Source: CAZOOK01 sp964581385 (lineage in GTDB: Bacteria; Pseudomonadota; Gammaproteobacteria; Nevskiales; Nevskiaceae). Taken from it: a stretch of DNA of 64,000 nt. How positions within the stretch are numbered: position 1 is the stretch's first letter; every line of letters begins with the position of its first letter. The stretch is taken from the NCBI GenBank assembly GCA_964581385.1, contig CAZOOK010000002.1, positions 186,001 through 250,000 of the forward strand. Direction: 5' to 3'. The position numbers were made by a program, and so were the translations under genes. Below the pieces are notes generated by a model. That model saw nothing but the letters and a program-made list of their open reading frames with translations. It was not told where the DNA came from and ran no database searches. This document shows, one piece after another, positions 55,442-63,621 of this stretch.

Positions 55442-56708
55442 GCGCGTCTCCTTTTTGTTTGCGCGCCGCTTTCCACTGTCGCAGCGCGCGTTCGCGCTGC
55501 CGCCGCATCTCCTCGCCCACCGCTGGACCGTTGAAACCGTCCTTCGTGATCTCCCCTGCTTGAACCGTGTTGGCGATGCGCGCCGCTTCGCGCAAGTACG
55601 GCACCGGAGCATAGTCGTAGTTTTCGAAGCCCAGCCGGCCGCGCGCATCGCAGAGGCAGGCGTCGAGCGCGCGGTCGAAAAATTCGCCGCGCTTGAATGC
55701 GCCGAGACGATCCAGCAATTCGTACAGGGTCGAAGGTCGCAATTCCTGCGCGCGATGGACGATCAGATGATCGCGCGTGACAGCGAGCGCGAGGTCACGG
55801 CCGGCATTGGGCACGCGCAAACGCTCACAGAACTGTTTGACCAGCGGCAGGCCGCGCGCATCGTGCATTTTGTGGCTGGGCCATTCCGCCGGCGGCGTAG
55901 CCGCCTTACCGAGATCGTGCAGCAAAGCCGCGACGCGCACCGGCGTCGTAAATTCCATGCGCTCGGCGGCATCGACGCACATCAGCGTGTGGACCAGCGT
56001 ATCCACTTCGGGATGGTACTCCGCACGTTGCGGTACACCGGACAGCGCGGCGAGTTCCGGCATCACGCGCGCCAGCGCCCCACACTCATGCAGCACTTCG
56101 AAAAACACGCCAGGCCGGTAGGGCGATGGCGATTCGCCGCCAACCTTTTGCGTCAGCGCGCGCTCGGTTTCTTTCCACACACGTTCCGGCACCAGATGAT
56201 CGGCTTCGCCGGCGACGACCATTTCGCGCATCAGCTGTTTGGTCTCGTCAGCGATATGGAAACCGAGTGGTGCGAAGCGTGCAGCGAAGCGCGCCACGCG
56301 CAGAATGCGTACCGGATCCTCGGCGAAGGCGGGCGAGACGTGACGCAGCACCCGGGCTTCGAGATCACGGCGGCCGCCGTGAGGATCGATCAGCGCGCCG
56401 CCTTCGTCCTGCGCGATGGCGTTGACGGTGAGATCGCGTCTGCGCAGATCGTCCTCGATGGTTACATCCGCCCCGGCGCAGAATTGAAAGCCGTGATAGC
56501 CGCGCCCGCTCTTGCGCTCAGTACGCGCAAGCGCATGCTCTTCCTTGGTTTTCGGATCGAGGAAGACCGGAAAATCCTTGCCGACCGGTTGATATCCGGC
56601 TGCGACCATCTCTTCGGGACTGGCGCCGACGACGACGAAATCGCGTTCCTTCACTGGCAGGCCGAGCAGCGCATCGCGCACCGCGCCACCGACCAGGAAG
56701 CGCTTCAC
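55416..56708 (-). CDS. cca: Multifunctional CCA tRNA nucleotidyltransferase
   Basis: A 430-residue class II nucleotidyltransferase that adds or repairs CCA on tRNA, with an HD domain for phosphatase and phosphodiesterase activity. N-terminal GGAVRDALLG (7-16); the metal pair normally D-x-D reads Glu21-Arg-Asp23 in KERDFVV, a conservative change. RRRDLTVNAIAQDEGG and EDPVRILRVARFAARF follow, and the HD site is VAALLHDLGKAATPP. The GTG at 56708 overlaps the slt stop (GTGA). The pairing with slt is common in betaproteobacteria. Confidence 0.95.
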   Translation of the reverse strand: MKRFLVGGAVRDALLGLPVKERDFVVVGASPEEMVAAGYQPVGKDFPVFLDPKTKEEHALARTERKSGRGYHGFQFCAGADVTIEDDLRRRDLTVNAIAQDEGGALIDPHGGRRDLEARVLRHVSPAFAEDPVRILRVARFAARFAPLGFHIADETKQLMREMVVAGEADHLVPERVWKETERALTQKVGGESPSPYRPGVFFEVLHECGALARVMPELAALSGVPQRAEYHPEVDTLVHTLMCVDAAERMEFTTPVRVAALLHDLGKAATPPAEWPSHKMHDARGLPLVKQFCERLRVPNAGRDLALAVTRDHLIVHRAQELRPSTLYELLDRLGAFKRGEFFDRALDACLCDARGRLGFENYDYAPVPYLREAARIANTVQAGEITKDGFNGPAVGEEMRRQRERALRQWKAARKQKGDAHDAGKSAM

Positions 56709-58699
56709 GGCGCGCCGCCCGTGCCGATGCTCGGCACTACCCGCGCTTCCTGCGAGGCGGTGGCGGTGACAGGCGTGATCTGCGCCAGCCAGCCACCAAC
56801 CTTCTGCGGTTCTTCGTTGCGCAGCCACGCGAACACAAGGCGGTGCCACAGGATGTGTTGCACATAACCGCGCGTTTCGTTGTACGGGATGTTTTCGATC
56901 CAAGCATCGGCGTCCATCGGCTGCGCCGGCAGCCAGCGCGCGGCAGCGTTCGGACCGGCGTTATAAGCGGCAAGCGCGACCGGGATCTGACCGCCGAAAA
57001 TGTCGATCATCTGCCGCAGTTGCGCAGCACCGAGCGGCAGATTGATAGCCGGTTCGAATAGTTGCTCGGTCGTTGGTTTCGGCCGCTGCCAATGTAGCGC
57101 CGTGCGCCGCGCCGTCTCCGGCATCAGTTGCAGCAGCCCCAGCGCGCCGGTACGCGACACCGCATCGCTGCGATAGAGGCTTTCCTGGCGCAATACGGAA
57201 TAGATCAGATCCGGCGACAAGCCTGATAGTGCGGACGCGGTCGCCACATCATGGTCGTAGGGACGCGGAAACAGTCGCCCATAGTCATTGAACACGCCCA
57301 GACGGGTTGCGGTGGCAACGGCGACATCAAACCATTCCCAGCGATACGCAAGCGCGATGCTTTGCATCCGCGCCACGGCCGGCAGCGCATTGAAGCCGTA
57401 CCACCATTCAGCCGCAGCTTCATCCTTGAGCGCGCAGCGCAACAGTTCGCGCGCGCGCGCAAATGCAGGCAGGCCGGCGAGTTGTACCACCTGCTCATCA
57501 TCGAACGTCAGCGGCTGCAGATGCGGCGCGTAGCTGTCGCCAACTTGCCCAGCCGCAAGTACGGCGTAGTAGTTGTCGTCGCTTGAAATGCTCTGGAAAA
57601 GCGCCCGTGCCTGCTGTGGCCGGCCCGTCGTGGCAGCGGCGCGCGCGGCCCAGTAGCGCCAACGCGGTTGATTGCGCAGCGAGTCCGGCATCGCGGCGAC
57701 GGCGCGGGCGAGGCGATTCCAATCGCCGCCCCAGATCGCGGCGCGCGCACGCCATTCATGGGCGTGCTCGTCGTAGACAGCGGTGGAAGCGCGATCGAAC
57801 CAATCCATCGCTTGATTGCGGCGGCTCAACGCAAAACCGAGCGCGACTGCCTGCGCGGCGGACGCGCGCTGCGCCGGATCGAGCCGGCGCGTGCTCAGCA
57901 AGCCCTCAAAACGTTGCGCGGCAGCATCCGGATCTTTCTTGGCCAGCCGGCTCCAACCATCCAGCAACGCCGGCATTTCGACCGGTCTGGCCGGCGCGGC
58001 CAGCAGCGCGTCGATCGCGAGTTGCGGCTGCTCGATCAACGTCGCCCATTCGATCAGCGGCGCTGCGGCGACCGCTGGCAGCTCCTTGATCAGCTTGCGC
58101 GCAAAGCCGGAATCGCCCGCTTCCAACGCGAGCCTGACGCGCTTTTCGATCAGCGCGGGCGTCAACACCTTTTGCGCCCGCAGCCAGTCGAACACCGGGT
58201 CGCATTGCGGCGGAGACTCGCGCGGCATCAGCCAAAGCGCTTCGGCGGTCGATGCCAGTGCCTTGGTATCGCCCAACACGAGCTGGCCGGCAGCCGCGTC
58301 GCAACGCTCGGTGAGATCCGCACCGTCGGCGCCGTATTGTTTCAGGTAGATCGTCCACCGGTGCCGGGAAGCAAGGCTCGACAACCATGCGCGGCGCAAC
58401 GTGCGCGCAACCGGTTGATCACCATATTCGGACAGAAAGGCGGCGGCGGCGCGATCGGCCGGCGCCTCGTCATCACCCGCCGCGCGCAAGCCCGCTTCGA
58501 TGCGGCGCTCGCGCAGATACGGGTATAGCGGGTAATGCCTGAGGGCTTCATTATCCGGGGTCGTGTCAGAATTCGTAGTCGGTACAATGGCATAGACGCT
58601 ACGGAAGGCTTCGCGCACAGCTGCATAGGGATCTTCCTCGGCGCGCACGGCTGCCGCTCCAAGTAGCAGCATCAGACAAAGTGGGAACCGGTAATTCAT
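56705..58699 (-). CDS. slt: Soluble lytic murein transglycosylase
   Basis: A 664-residue periplasmic enzyme that cuts glycan strands to 1,6-anhydroMurNAc ends. Signal peptide MNYRFPLCLMLLLGAAAVRA; then a long helical superhelix (U and L domains, about 25-470) and a C-terminal lysozyme-like domain with catalytic Glu506 in RQESLYRSDAVSRTGALGLL and the motif LMPETARRTA. ATG at 58699 is preferred because the signal peptide starts there; a GTG at 58720 would add seven residues. Confidence 0.93.
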   Translation of the reverse strand: MNYRFPLCLMLLLGAAAVRAEEDPYAAVREAFRSVYAIVPTTNSDTTPDNEALRHYPLYPYLRERRIEAGLRAAGDDEAPADRAAAAFLSEYGDQPVARTLRRAWLSSLASRHRWTIYLKQYGADGADLTERCDAAAGQLVLGDTKALASTAEALWLMPRESPPQCDPVFDWLRAQKVLTPALIEKRVRLALEAGDSGFARKLIKELPAVAAAPLIEWATLIEQPQLAIDALLAAPARPVEMPALLDGWSRLAKKDPDAAAQRFEGLLSTRRLDPAQRASAAQAVALGFALSRRNQAMDWFDRASTAVYDEHAHEWRARAAIWGGDWNRLARAVAAMPDSLRNQPRWRYWAARAAATTGRPQQARALFQSISSDDNYYAVLAAGQVGDSYAPHLQPLTFDDEQVVQLAGLPAFARARELLRCALKDEAAAEWWYGFNALPAVARMQSIALAYRWEWFDVAVATATRLGVFNDYGRLFPRPYDHDVATASALSGLSPDLIYSVLRQESLYRSDAVSRTGALGLLQLMPETARRTALHWQRPKPTTEQLFEPAINLPLGAAQLRQMIDIFGGQIPVALAAYNAGPNAAARWLPAQPMDADAWIENIPYNETRGYVQHILWHRLVFAWLRNEEPQKVGGWLAQITPVTATASQEARVVPSIGTGGAP

Positions 58700-58854
58700 G
58701 GCGGATAGGTGTTTCGACACGGCGTAACAGGTGCTCTATGGACGTCCATTCTAGAATCGAGTTCGCACCCGCATCGCCCAAGAGGCGTAGGCACGAAACA
58801 ACCATCGTATATCGTACCCAGGACCTTCCTCACTCAACGTGCAGCGCGGTGACT

Positions 58855-58860
58855 TATACT
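58855..58860 (+). promoter_or_regulatory. Possible -10 box for sat
   Basis: TATACT, 35 bases before the sat start, matches the -10 consensus in five of six positions. No convincing -35 box is present at the right distance, which could mean activator dependence. Confidence 0.3.
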
Positions 58861-58895
58861 TCGCTGGCGTATAGCAACGATCCAGGAATAATCAA

Positions 58896-60113
58896 ATGTC
58901 AAATCTCGTCCGGCCGCACGGTGGCGGCCCGCTTAAGACTCTATTGCTTTCGGGGGCGGCGTTGAAGGCCGAACAGGCCCACGCCAAAACACTGCCGCGT
59001 GTGACCATCGCGTCGCGCGAAGCCGGCGATCTCATCATGCTGGGGATTGGCGGTTTCACCCCACTCGACGGGTTCATGGGCCATGACGATTGGAAGGGGG
59101 TATGCGACAACTATCGCATGGCTTCCGGCCTGTTCTGGCCGATCCCGATCACCCTCTCGACCGATTCGGCGACAGCGGACGGTATCAAAATCGGTGCCGA
59201 AGTGGCGCTGTACGACACCGAGCGCGACGAAATCACGGCGACGATGAAGGTCACCGAGAAGTACAAGATCGACAAGGCGCACGAGTGCAAAGCCGTGTTT
59301 CGCACCACCGATGAAGCGCATCCAGGCGTAAAGATGGTGATGAGTCAGGGCGACATCAACCTCGCCGGCCCGGTCAAGGTACTGAGCCAGGGCGGGTTCC
59401 CGGAAAAATATGGCGCGATGTACATGACCCCGGCGCAGACGCGCGCCGAATTCGACAAGCGCGGCTGGAAAACCATCGCCGCGTTCCAGACCCGCAATCC
59501 GATGCACCGCAGCCATGAATATCTGGCCAAGGTCGCAGTCGAAGTCTGCGACGGCGTGATGATTCACTCCTTGCTCGGCAAACTGAAGCCGGGCGATATC
59601 CCCGCCGAAGTGCGCCAGGATGCGATTTCGCAGCTGATCGAAAAGTATTTCGTCAAGAACACCGTGATCCAGTCCGGTTATCCGCTCGACATGCGCTATG
59701 CCGGACCGCGCGAAGCGCTGTTGCACGCGCTGTTCCGCCAGAACTACGGCTGTTCGCATCTGATCGTCGGCCGCGACCATGCCGGCGTTGGCGACTATTA
59801 CGGCCCCTTCGACGCACAGCACGTATTCGATGAAATCCCGGCTAACGCGCTGGAAACCAAGCCACTGAAAATCGACTGGACGTTCTACTGCGATGCCTGC
59901 GAAGGGATGGCCAGCGCCAAGACCTGCCCGCACGACGAAAAGCACCGCCTGCTGCTATCCGGCACCAAGCTGCGCAAGCTGCTGTCGGAAGACGGCGAAG
60001 TGCCGCCACAGTTCTCGCGTCCGGAAGTGCTGACGATTCTGCGCAAGTACTACGCGAGCCTGGCCGAGCATGAAAAGGTCAAGGTTGAGCTCAAGGGACA
60101 CTCGGCACGCTGA
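58896..60113 (+). CDS. sat: Sulfate adenylyltransferase
   Basis: A 405-residue ATP sulfurylase of the homo-oligomeric Sat type, not the CysDN type. Active-site motifs: FQTRNPMHRSHEYL (Q-T-R-N-P-x-H), GRDHAGVGDYYGPFD and LSGTKLRKLLSEDGEVPPQF. A zinc site is suggested by YCDACEGMASAKTCPHDEKH. The enzyme joins sulfate and ATP to APS for assimilation, or runs backwards to make ATP in sulfur oxidisers, where this form is frequent. No aprAB or kinase domain is nearby. It ends at a strong terminator. AGGA precedes the ATG. Confidence 0.95.
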   Translation: MSNLVRPHGGGPLKTLLLSGAALKAEQAHAKTLPRVTIASREAGDLIMLGIGGFTPLDGFMGHDDWKGVCDNYRMASGLFWPIPITLSTDSATADGIKIGAEVALYDTERDEITATMKVTEKYKIDKAHECKAVFRTTDEAHPGVKMVMSQGDINLAGPVKVLSQGGFPEKYGAMYMTPAQTRAEFDKRGWKTIAAFQTRNPMHRSHEYLAKVAVEVCDGVMIHSLLGKLKPGDIPAEVRQDAISQLIEKYFVKNTVIQSGYPLDMRYAGPREALLHALFRQNYGCSHLIVGRDHAGVGDYYGPFDAQHVFDEIPANALETKPLKIDWTFYCDACEGMASAKTCPHDEKHRLLLSGTKLRKLLSEDGEVPPQFSRPEVLTILRKYYASLAEHEKVKVELKGHSAR

Positions 60114-60138
60114 TAACAGCTTAGCGTCCAAGCGTTCG

Positions 60139-60167
60139 GGGCCGGCAGTGATGCCGGCCCTTTTTTT
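60139..60167 (+). terminator. Rho-independent terminator after sat
   Basis: GGGCCGGCA, loop GTGA, TGCCGGCCC, then seven T residues. Near-identical in stem to the terminator at 61154. Confidence 0.93.
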
Positions 60168-60350
60168 CGTTCGCAGCGATGTCAGATCGCCGATACCTTA
60201 TCGCGACGAGCCCCTCGGCAGCAGCAAGTCATTTGTGCGCTGATTCACACATCTCCGATGAATAGCGCTTGTGCGCGCTAGTGGTGCTCGTTACTGTTTC
60301 CGCGGCAGGAACCCATGCGCCGCCGGCGCAGTCTTCAAGGAGAAGCAAGG

Positions 60351-61121
60351 ATGACTCGTATCGCACGCTCATTTTCACGTTTAGGTTTTGCTTTTGCCGC
60401 CGCGGTATCAGCGGCAAGTCTGATTCCAGTCGTGCCGGTCGAAGCGGCCCAGCAACAGAACGCAAATCTTTACGCCTACTGGAACTACCACGGCGCCAAC
60501 GGCTTCTGGAATACCGACCAGATCATGTGGGTGGAACAGAAGGCGTCGGCCACGTTCTGGGCACAGTACTGGACCTGGCCCGACGGCAGCAACGGCGGCT
60601 ATATCGGTTTGCAGACCAACGGCGCGGCCGGCGGCGATACGGGCATTTTTTCGCTGTGGAACGCCAACGCCGCGAGTGGCCCGTCCTGTGGACAATTCTC
60701 CGGCGAAGGGAATGGCTATAGCTGCCGCCTGTCGTTCCCCATCTATACCAACACACAATACCGCTACCGCGTGTGGCGCCTGAATAGCGATGCCGGTGGA
60801 CAATGGTGGGGCGCCTGGATCTATGACAGTCGCTCAGGGCAGGACGTCTACATCGGTTCGATCCGCGTGCCGGGCTCGCGCACACTGATGGCCGTGCCGA
60901 TGAACTTTACCGAATACTTCGGTAATGCGGTGGCCTGCAACCAGGTACCGGTATCGATCGTCGACTGGACACAGCCGGCATCCAACAGCCAGGGCAACGG
61001 TGCCTATCAGTACTACTCCGCCTACTCAAGCTGGACCAAGGGCGCCTGTACCGGCGGCTCCGCAACAGCGAAGAACTATGGCTGGACGCAGGGCGTCAGG
61101 GCTTTGATGGGCGGACCCTGA
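60351..61121 (+). CDS. Secreted DUF3472-like protein
   Basis: A 256-residue exported protein. Signal peptide MTRIARSFSRLGFAFAAAV with cleavage probably after VEA. The mature part is rich in Trp, Tyr and Gly: YAYWNYHGANGFWNTDQIMW, FWAQYWTWPDGSNGGYIGLQ and GIFSLWNANAA. The G-G-Y-I-G-L-Q...F-S-L-W pattern is like DUF3472, which is found in secreted carbohydrate-associated proteins; the match is by eye. AAGGAG lies upstream of the ATG at 60351. Four cysteines could form disulfides. Single-gene transcript between two matching terminators. Function unknown. Confidence 0.65.
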   Translation: MTRIARSFSRLGFAFAAAVSAASLIPVVPVEAAQQQNANLYAYWNYHGANGFWNTDQIMWVEQKASATFWAQYWTWPDGSNGGYIGLQTNGAAGGDTGIFSLWNANAASGPSCGQFSGEGNGYSCRLSFPIYTNTQYRYRVWRLNSDAGGQWWGAWIYDSRSGQDVYIGSIRVPGSRTLMAVPMNFTEYFGNAVACNQVPVSIVDWTQPASNSQGNGAYQYYSAYSSWTKGACTGGSATAKNYGWTQGVRALMGGP

Positions 61122-61153
61122 TAGGTCGGAAATTCTGATCTGAAATGACTCGG

Positions 61154-61183
61154 GGCCGGCAGCGATGCCGGCCTTATTTATTT
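61154..61183 (+). terminator. Terminator after the DUF3472-like gene
   Basis: GGCCGGCA, loop GCGA, TGCCGGCC, then TTATTTATTT. The stem repeats that of the sat terminator. It lies between convergent genes. Confidence 0.85.
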
Positions 61184-61189
61184 GTTCAG

Positions 61190-61780
61190 TCAAGAAAATC
61201 CGGAACCACCCCGCGCCAGCGTGTCGTAGAGCACAAGCGCACCCAGTACCGCGAACAGCAGCGCCGCGCCGCGCCGCACCCATTGCAGCGGAATCCGATC
61301 TGCGAGCCGATCTCCGAAGATCACGGACGGGCCATCGACGAGCAGCATGCCCAGTGTCGTGCCCGCAACGACGACGAACGGATCGCCGAAGCGCGCCGCC
61401 AGCAGCGCGGTTGCGATCTGCGTCTTGTCACCGACTTCGGCGAAGAAAAAAGCCACGGCGGTGATCCAGAAAACACCGAAACGCGATTCGGTCTTGTGTG
61501 CTTCGTCCGCGTCGAGCGTATCCGGCTTGAGTGTCCACACCGCGACAGCAAGGAATGAGACGCCGACGAGATAGTGTAGAAGATCGGGACGCAGATGGTC
61601 GCGCACCCATGTGCCGGCCCAGGCGGCGAGCAGGTGATTGATAATCGTGGCCACGAAAATACCAGCGATGATCGTTCCCGGCCGCCGGTAGCGCACCGCC
61701 AGCAGCAGCGCCAGCAGCTGTGTCTTGTCGCCGAGTTCGCCGAGCGCAACGGTGGCGATCGAAATCAAAAAGGCGTTCAT
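61190..61780 (-). CDS. TMEM165/Gdt1-family (UPF0016) cation transporter, probable Mn exporter
   Basis: A 196-residue protein of six membrane helices in two repeats, each with the family signature: ELGDKTQ (15-21) and EVGDKTQ (about 115-121), both fully conserved. Bacterial members (MneA, Mnx-type) export manganese, and eukaryotic ones move Mn and Ca. Three bases separate it from the EI24 gene, and oxyR is upstream in the same direction, so control by peroxide stress is plausible. No yybP-ykoY riboswitch can fit in the gap. Confidence 0.93.
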   Translation of the reverse strand: MNAFLISIATVALGELGDKTQLLALLLAVRYRRPGTIIAGIFVATIINHLLAAWAGTWVRDHLRPDLLHYLVGVSFLAVAVWTLKPDTLDADEAHKTESRFGVFWITAVAFFFAEVGDKTQIATALLAARFGDPFVVVAGTTLGMLLVDGPSVIFGDRLADRIPLQWVRRGAALLFAVLGALVLYDTLARGGSGFS

Positions 61781-61783
61781 GGA

Positions 61784-62497
61784 TCAGAGTACCGCACTAC
61801 GCGCGCGCTCCAGCGCCGCGAGGCCATAGTGGATAAAGCTGAGCCCGGCATACACCGGCGCGAGCAGATTGAGTAGCGGAATCGTCTGCGCCAGCGCAGC
61901 AATCGCACCAAGACCAAACAATGGCACGCGATGCGCAGACACGAAGCGTACATATTCCTCGTTGCTGGCATGCTCGGCCAGCGCGTCGTAACGGAACAGG
62001 CGCTGATTGAGCCACGCACCGAGCACGACCGGCAATAACAGTGCCGGCGCACCAAAGAACCACAGCGGCAGCGTCACGATCCACAGGATCGCGAATCCAA
62101 GCGTCGCCACCAGCGCGTTGCCGATGCTGCCCGCGACGGTGCCGCCATGCTTGCGTTCGAGTTGCGGATAGCTGAGCGCGGCAACGTCGGCGACCATGAT
62201 CGGCGTCGCGATTGTCGAAGTCACGATCAGTGCCGTCGCCTGTGTCAGTGGCAGAAGAAACAACACCATCGTGATCAATACGATCCACTCGCTGAGCAAG
62301 GTCGCAGTGCTCTCGCCGAACCAGTGCACCGTCACACCGTAGGCGATCAGGCGGCGCAGGCCTTCGACCACTCCGTGCCAAGCGAAGAAATAGAGCACTA
62401 CCCATAGCGCCAGTGCTCCGAGCAATGGCCACAGCACGAGACCGAGCATGCGCGGCCGCAGCAGGCTATGTGCCGCTTTCATCAGCGCTTCAATCAT
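61784..62497 (-). CDS. EI24-domain (CysZ-like) membrane protein
   Basis: A 237-residue integral membrane protein of the EI24/CysZ superfamily: MLGLVLWPLLGALALWVVLYFFAW near the start, then LSEWIVLITMVLFLLPLTQATALIV, and the C-terminal LNLLAPVYAGLSFIHYGLAAL with the usual N-L-x-x-P-V. CysZ is a sulfate permease, but many EI24 proteins have unknown roles. It lies 11 bases after oxyR and 3 before the Gdt1-type gene. The nearby sat gene makes a sulfate role tempting but unproven. Confidence 0.8.
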   Translation of the reverse strand: MIEALMKAAHSLLRPRMLGLVLWPLLGALALWVVLYFFAWHGVVEGLRRLIAYGVTVHWFGESTATLLSEWIVLITMVLFLLPLTQATALIVTSTIATPIMVADVAALSYPQLERKHGGTVAGSIGNALVATLGFAILWIVTLPLWFFGAPALLLPVVLGAWLNQRLFRYDALAEHASNEEYVRFVSAHRVPLFGLGAIAALAQTIPLLNLLAPVYAGLSFIHYGLAALERARSAVL

Positions 62498-62508
62498 GAT
62501 TGGTTCGC

Positions 62509-63456
62509 TTATGCCGACTCCGCGAGCTGCGCCGCTTCGTTGAGCAGCGTCACGCCGCGCACACCGCATTCGAGCACGCCGTCGCGCAAGACGCGAATTA
62601 CCGCCGCCCGTGGAAAACTGCGCCGCCAGATGATGCCGATGCGGCGCGACGGCGCCGGAGCGGCGATCGGCACAACGGTCAGCGAATCCGGACCGGCGGC
62701 GGCACGATTCTCGACGGAGCCGCGTGGCAGCACAGTGATACCAAGACCGCTGGCGACCATGTAGCGGATGGTTTCCAGGGAACTCCCGGTCTGCGGCCGC
62801 AAGCTATCGCTCTGCGCGTCCACGCACTTCGGGCAGGCGGCGATGACCTGATCGCGGAAGCAATGACCGGGACCCAGCAGCAGCAGGTTTTCCTCAGCGA
62901 GCTTTTTCGCCGCTACCGACTGTTCTCCGGCCCAGCGATGATCGCGCGGTACGACAACGACGAATTCCTCGTCATACAAAGGCCATGCGGACAGCCCATG
63001 CATATCCACCGGCAGCGCGACGATGGCAACGTCCAGTTCGTTGTCGCGCAATTGCTCGAGCAGGACCGCCGTGAAGTTTTCCTCGATCACCAACGGCATC
63101 CTCGGCGCGGCATCGCGCAGCTTCGGCACAAGCGACGGCAGCAGGTAGGGCCCAACGGTGTAAATCGCGCCGAGCCGGAGCGCACCGAGCAGTTCGTCCT
63201 TGCCCTCGCGGGCGATATCCTGGACCAGCTTGGCCTCGGCGAGCACGCGCCGCGCTTGTTCGACGATGCGCGCGCCGACCGGCGTTGGCCGCACCTCGCC
63301 GCGCGTGCGTTCAAACAGTACCACGCCGAGTTCGTCTTCCAGCTTCTTCAGCGCCATCGATAGCGTCGGCTGGCTCACAAACGCCCGCTCGGCGGCGCGC
63401 GCGAAGTGCCTTTCCTTATCGAGGCCGACGATGTAGCGAAGTTCAGTTAGGGTCAC
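62509..63456 (-). CDS. oxyR: LysR-family peroxide sensor OxyR
   Basis: A 315-residue LysR regulator. The N-terminal helix-turn-helix reads ELRYIVGLDKERHFARAAER then VSQPTLSMALKKLEDELG. The effector domain carries GPGHCFRDQVIAAC, which places Cys199 and Cys208 at the same numbers as the redox pair of E. coli OxyR when the GTG at 63456 is used as start. A GCAGGTG site lies upstream. The GTG also gives the normal N-terminus VTLTELRYIV. It heads an operon with the EI24 and Gdt1-type genes. Confidence 0.92.
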   Translation of the reverse strand: MTLTELRYIVGLDKERHFARAAERAFVSQPTLSMALKKLEDELGVVLFERTRGEVRPTPVGARIVEQARRVLAEAKLVQDIAREGKDELLGALRLGAIYTVGPYLLPSLVPKLRDAAPRMPLVIEENFTAVLLEQLRDNELDVAIVALPVDMHGLSAWPLYDEEFVVVVPRDHRWAGEQSVAAKKLAEENLLLLGPGHCFRDQVIAACPKCVDAQSDSLRPQTGSSLETIRYMVASGLGITVLPRGSVENRAAAGPDSLTVVPIAAPAPSRRIGIIWRRSFPRAAVIRVLRDGVLECGVRGVTLLNEAAQLAESA

Positions 63457-63621
63457 GGGCAGACACCTGCGGAGATAAGTGGAAGCTTCCTGAACGGCAA
63501 TGATAGACCGTCCGATCCGGTAATCCGTTCGCGTCGCGACGGCAGCGGCCAAAGCCGGTAACATCTGTGTCGTAGCCCGGCGCAATGCCCGGCGCCATTC
63601 GGATTTTTCGGCAGGGAATAC

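Noticed and set aside
55440..56867. A 475-codon plus-strand frame opposite cca
   Set aside because: Antisense shadow rich in Arg and Ala; cca has full motifs and a coupled start.
61781..62508. A manganese riboswitch before the Gdt1-type gene
   Set aside because: Only three bases separate this gene from the EI24 gene and eleven separate EI24 from oxyR, so no aptamer fits.
63457..63621. An OxyR binding site in the oxyR/lipoprotein gap
   Set aside because: A single GATAG was seen, but the four-part ATAG/CTAT spacing of OxyR sites was not present.
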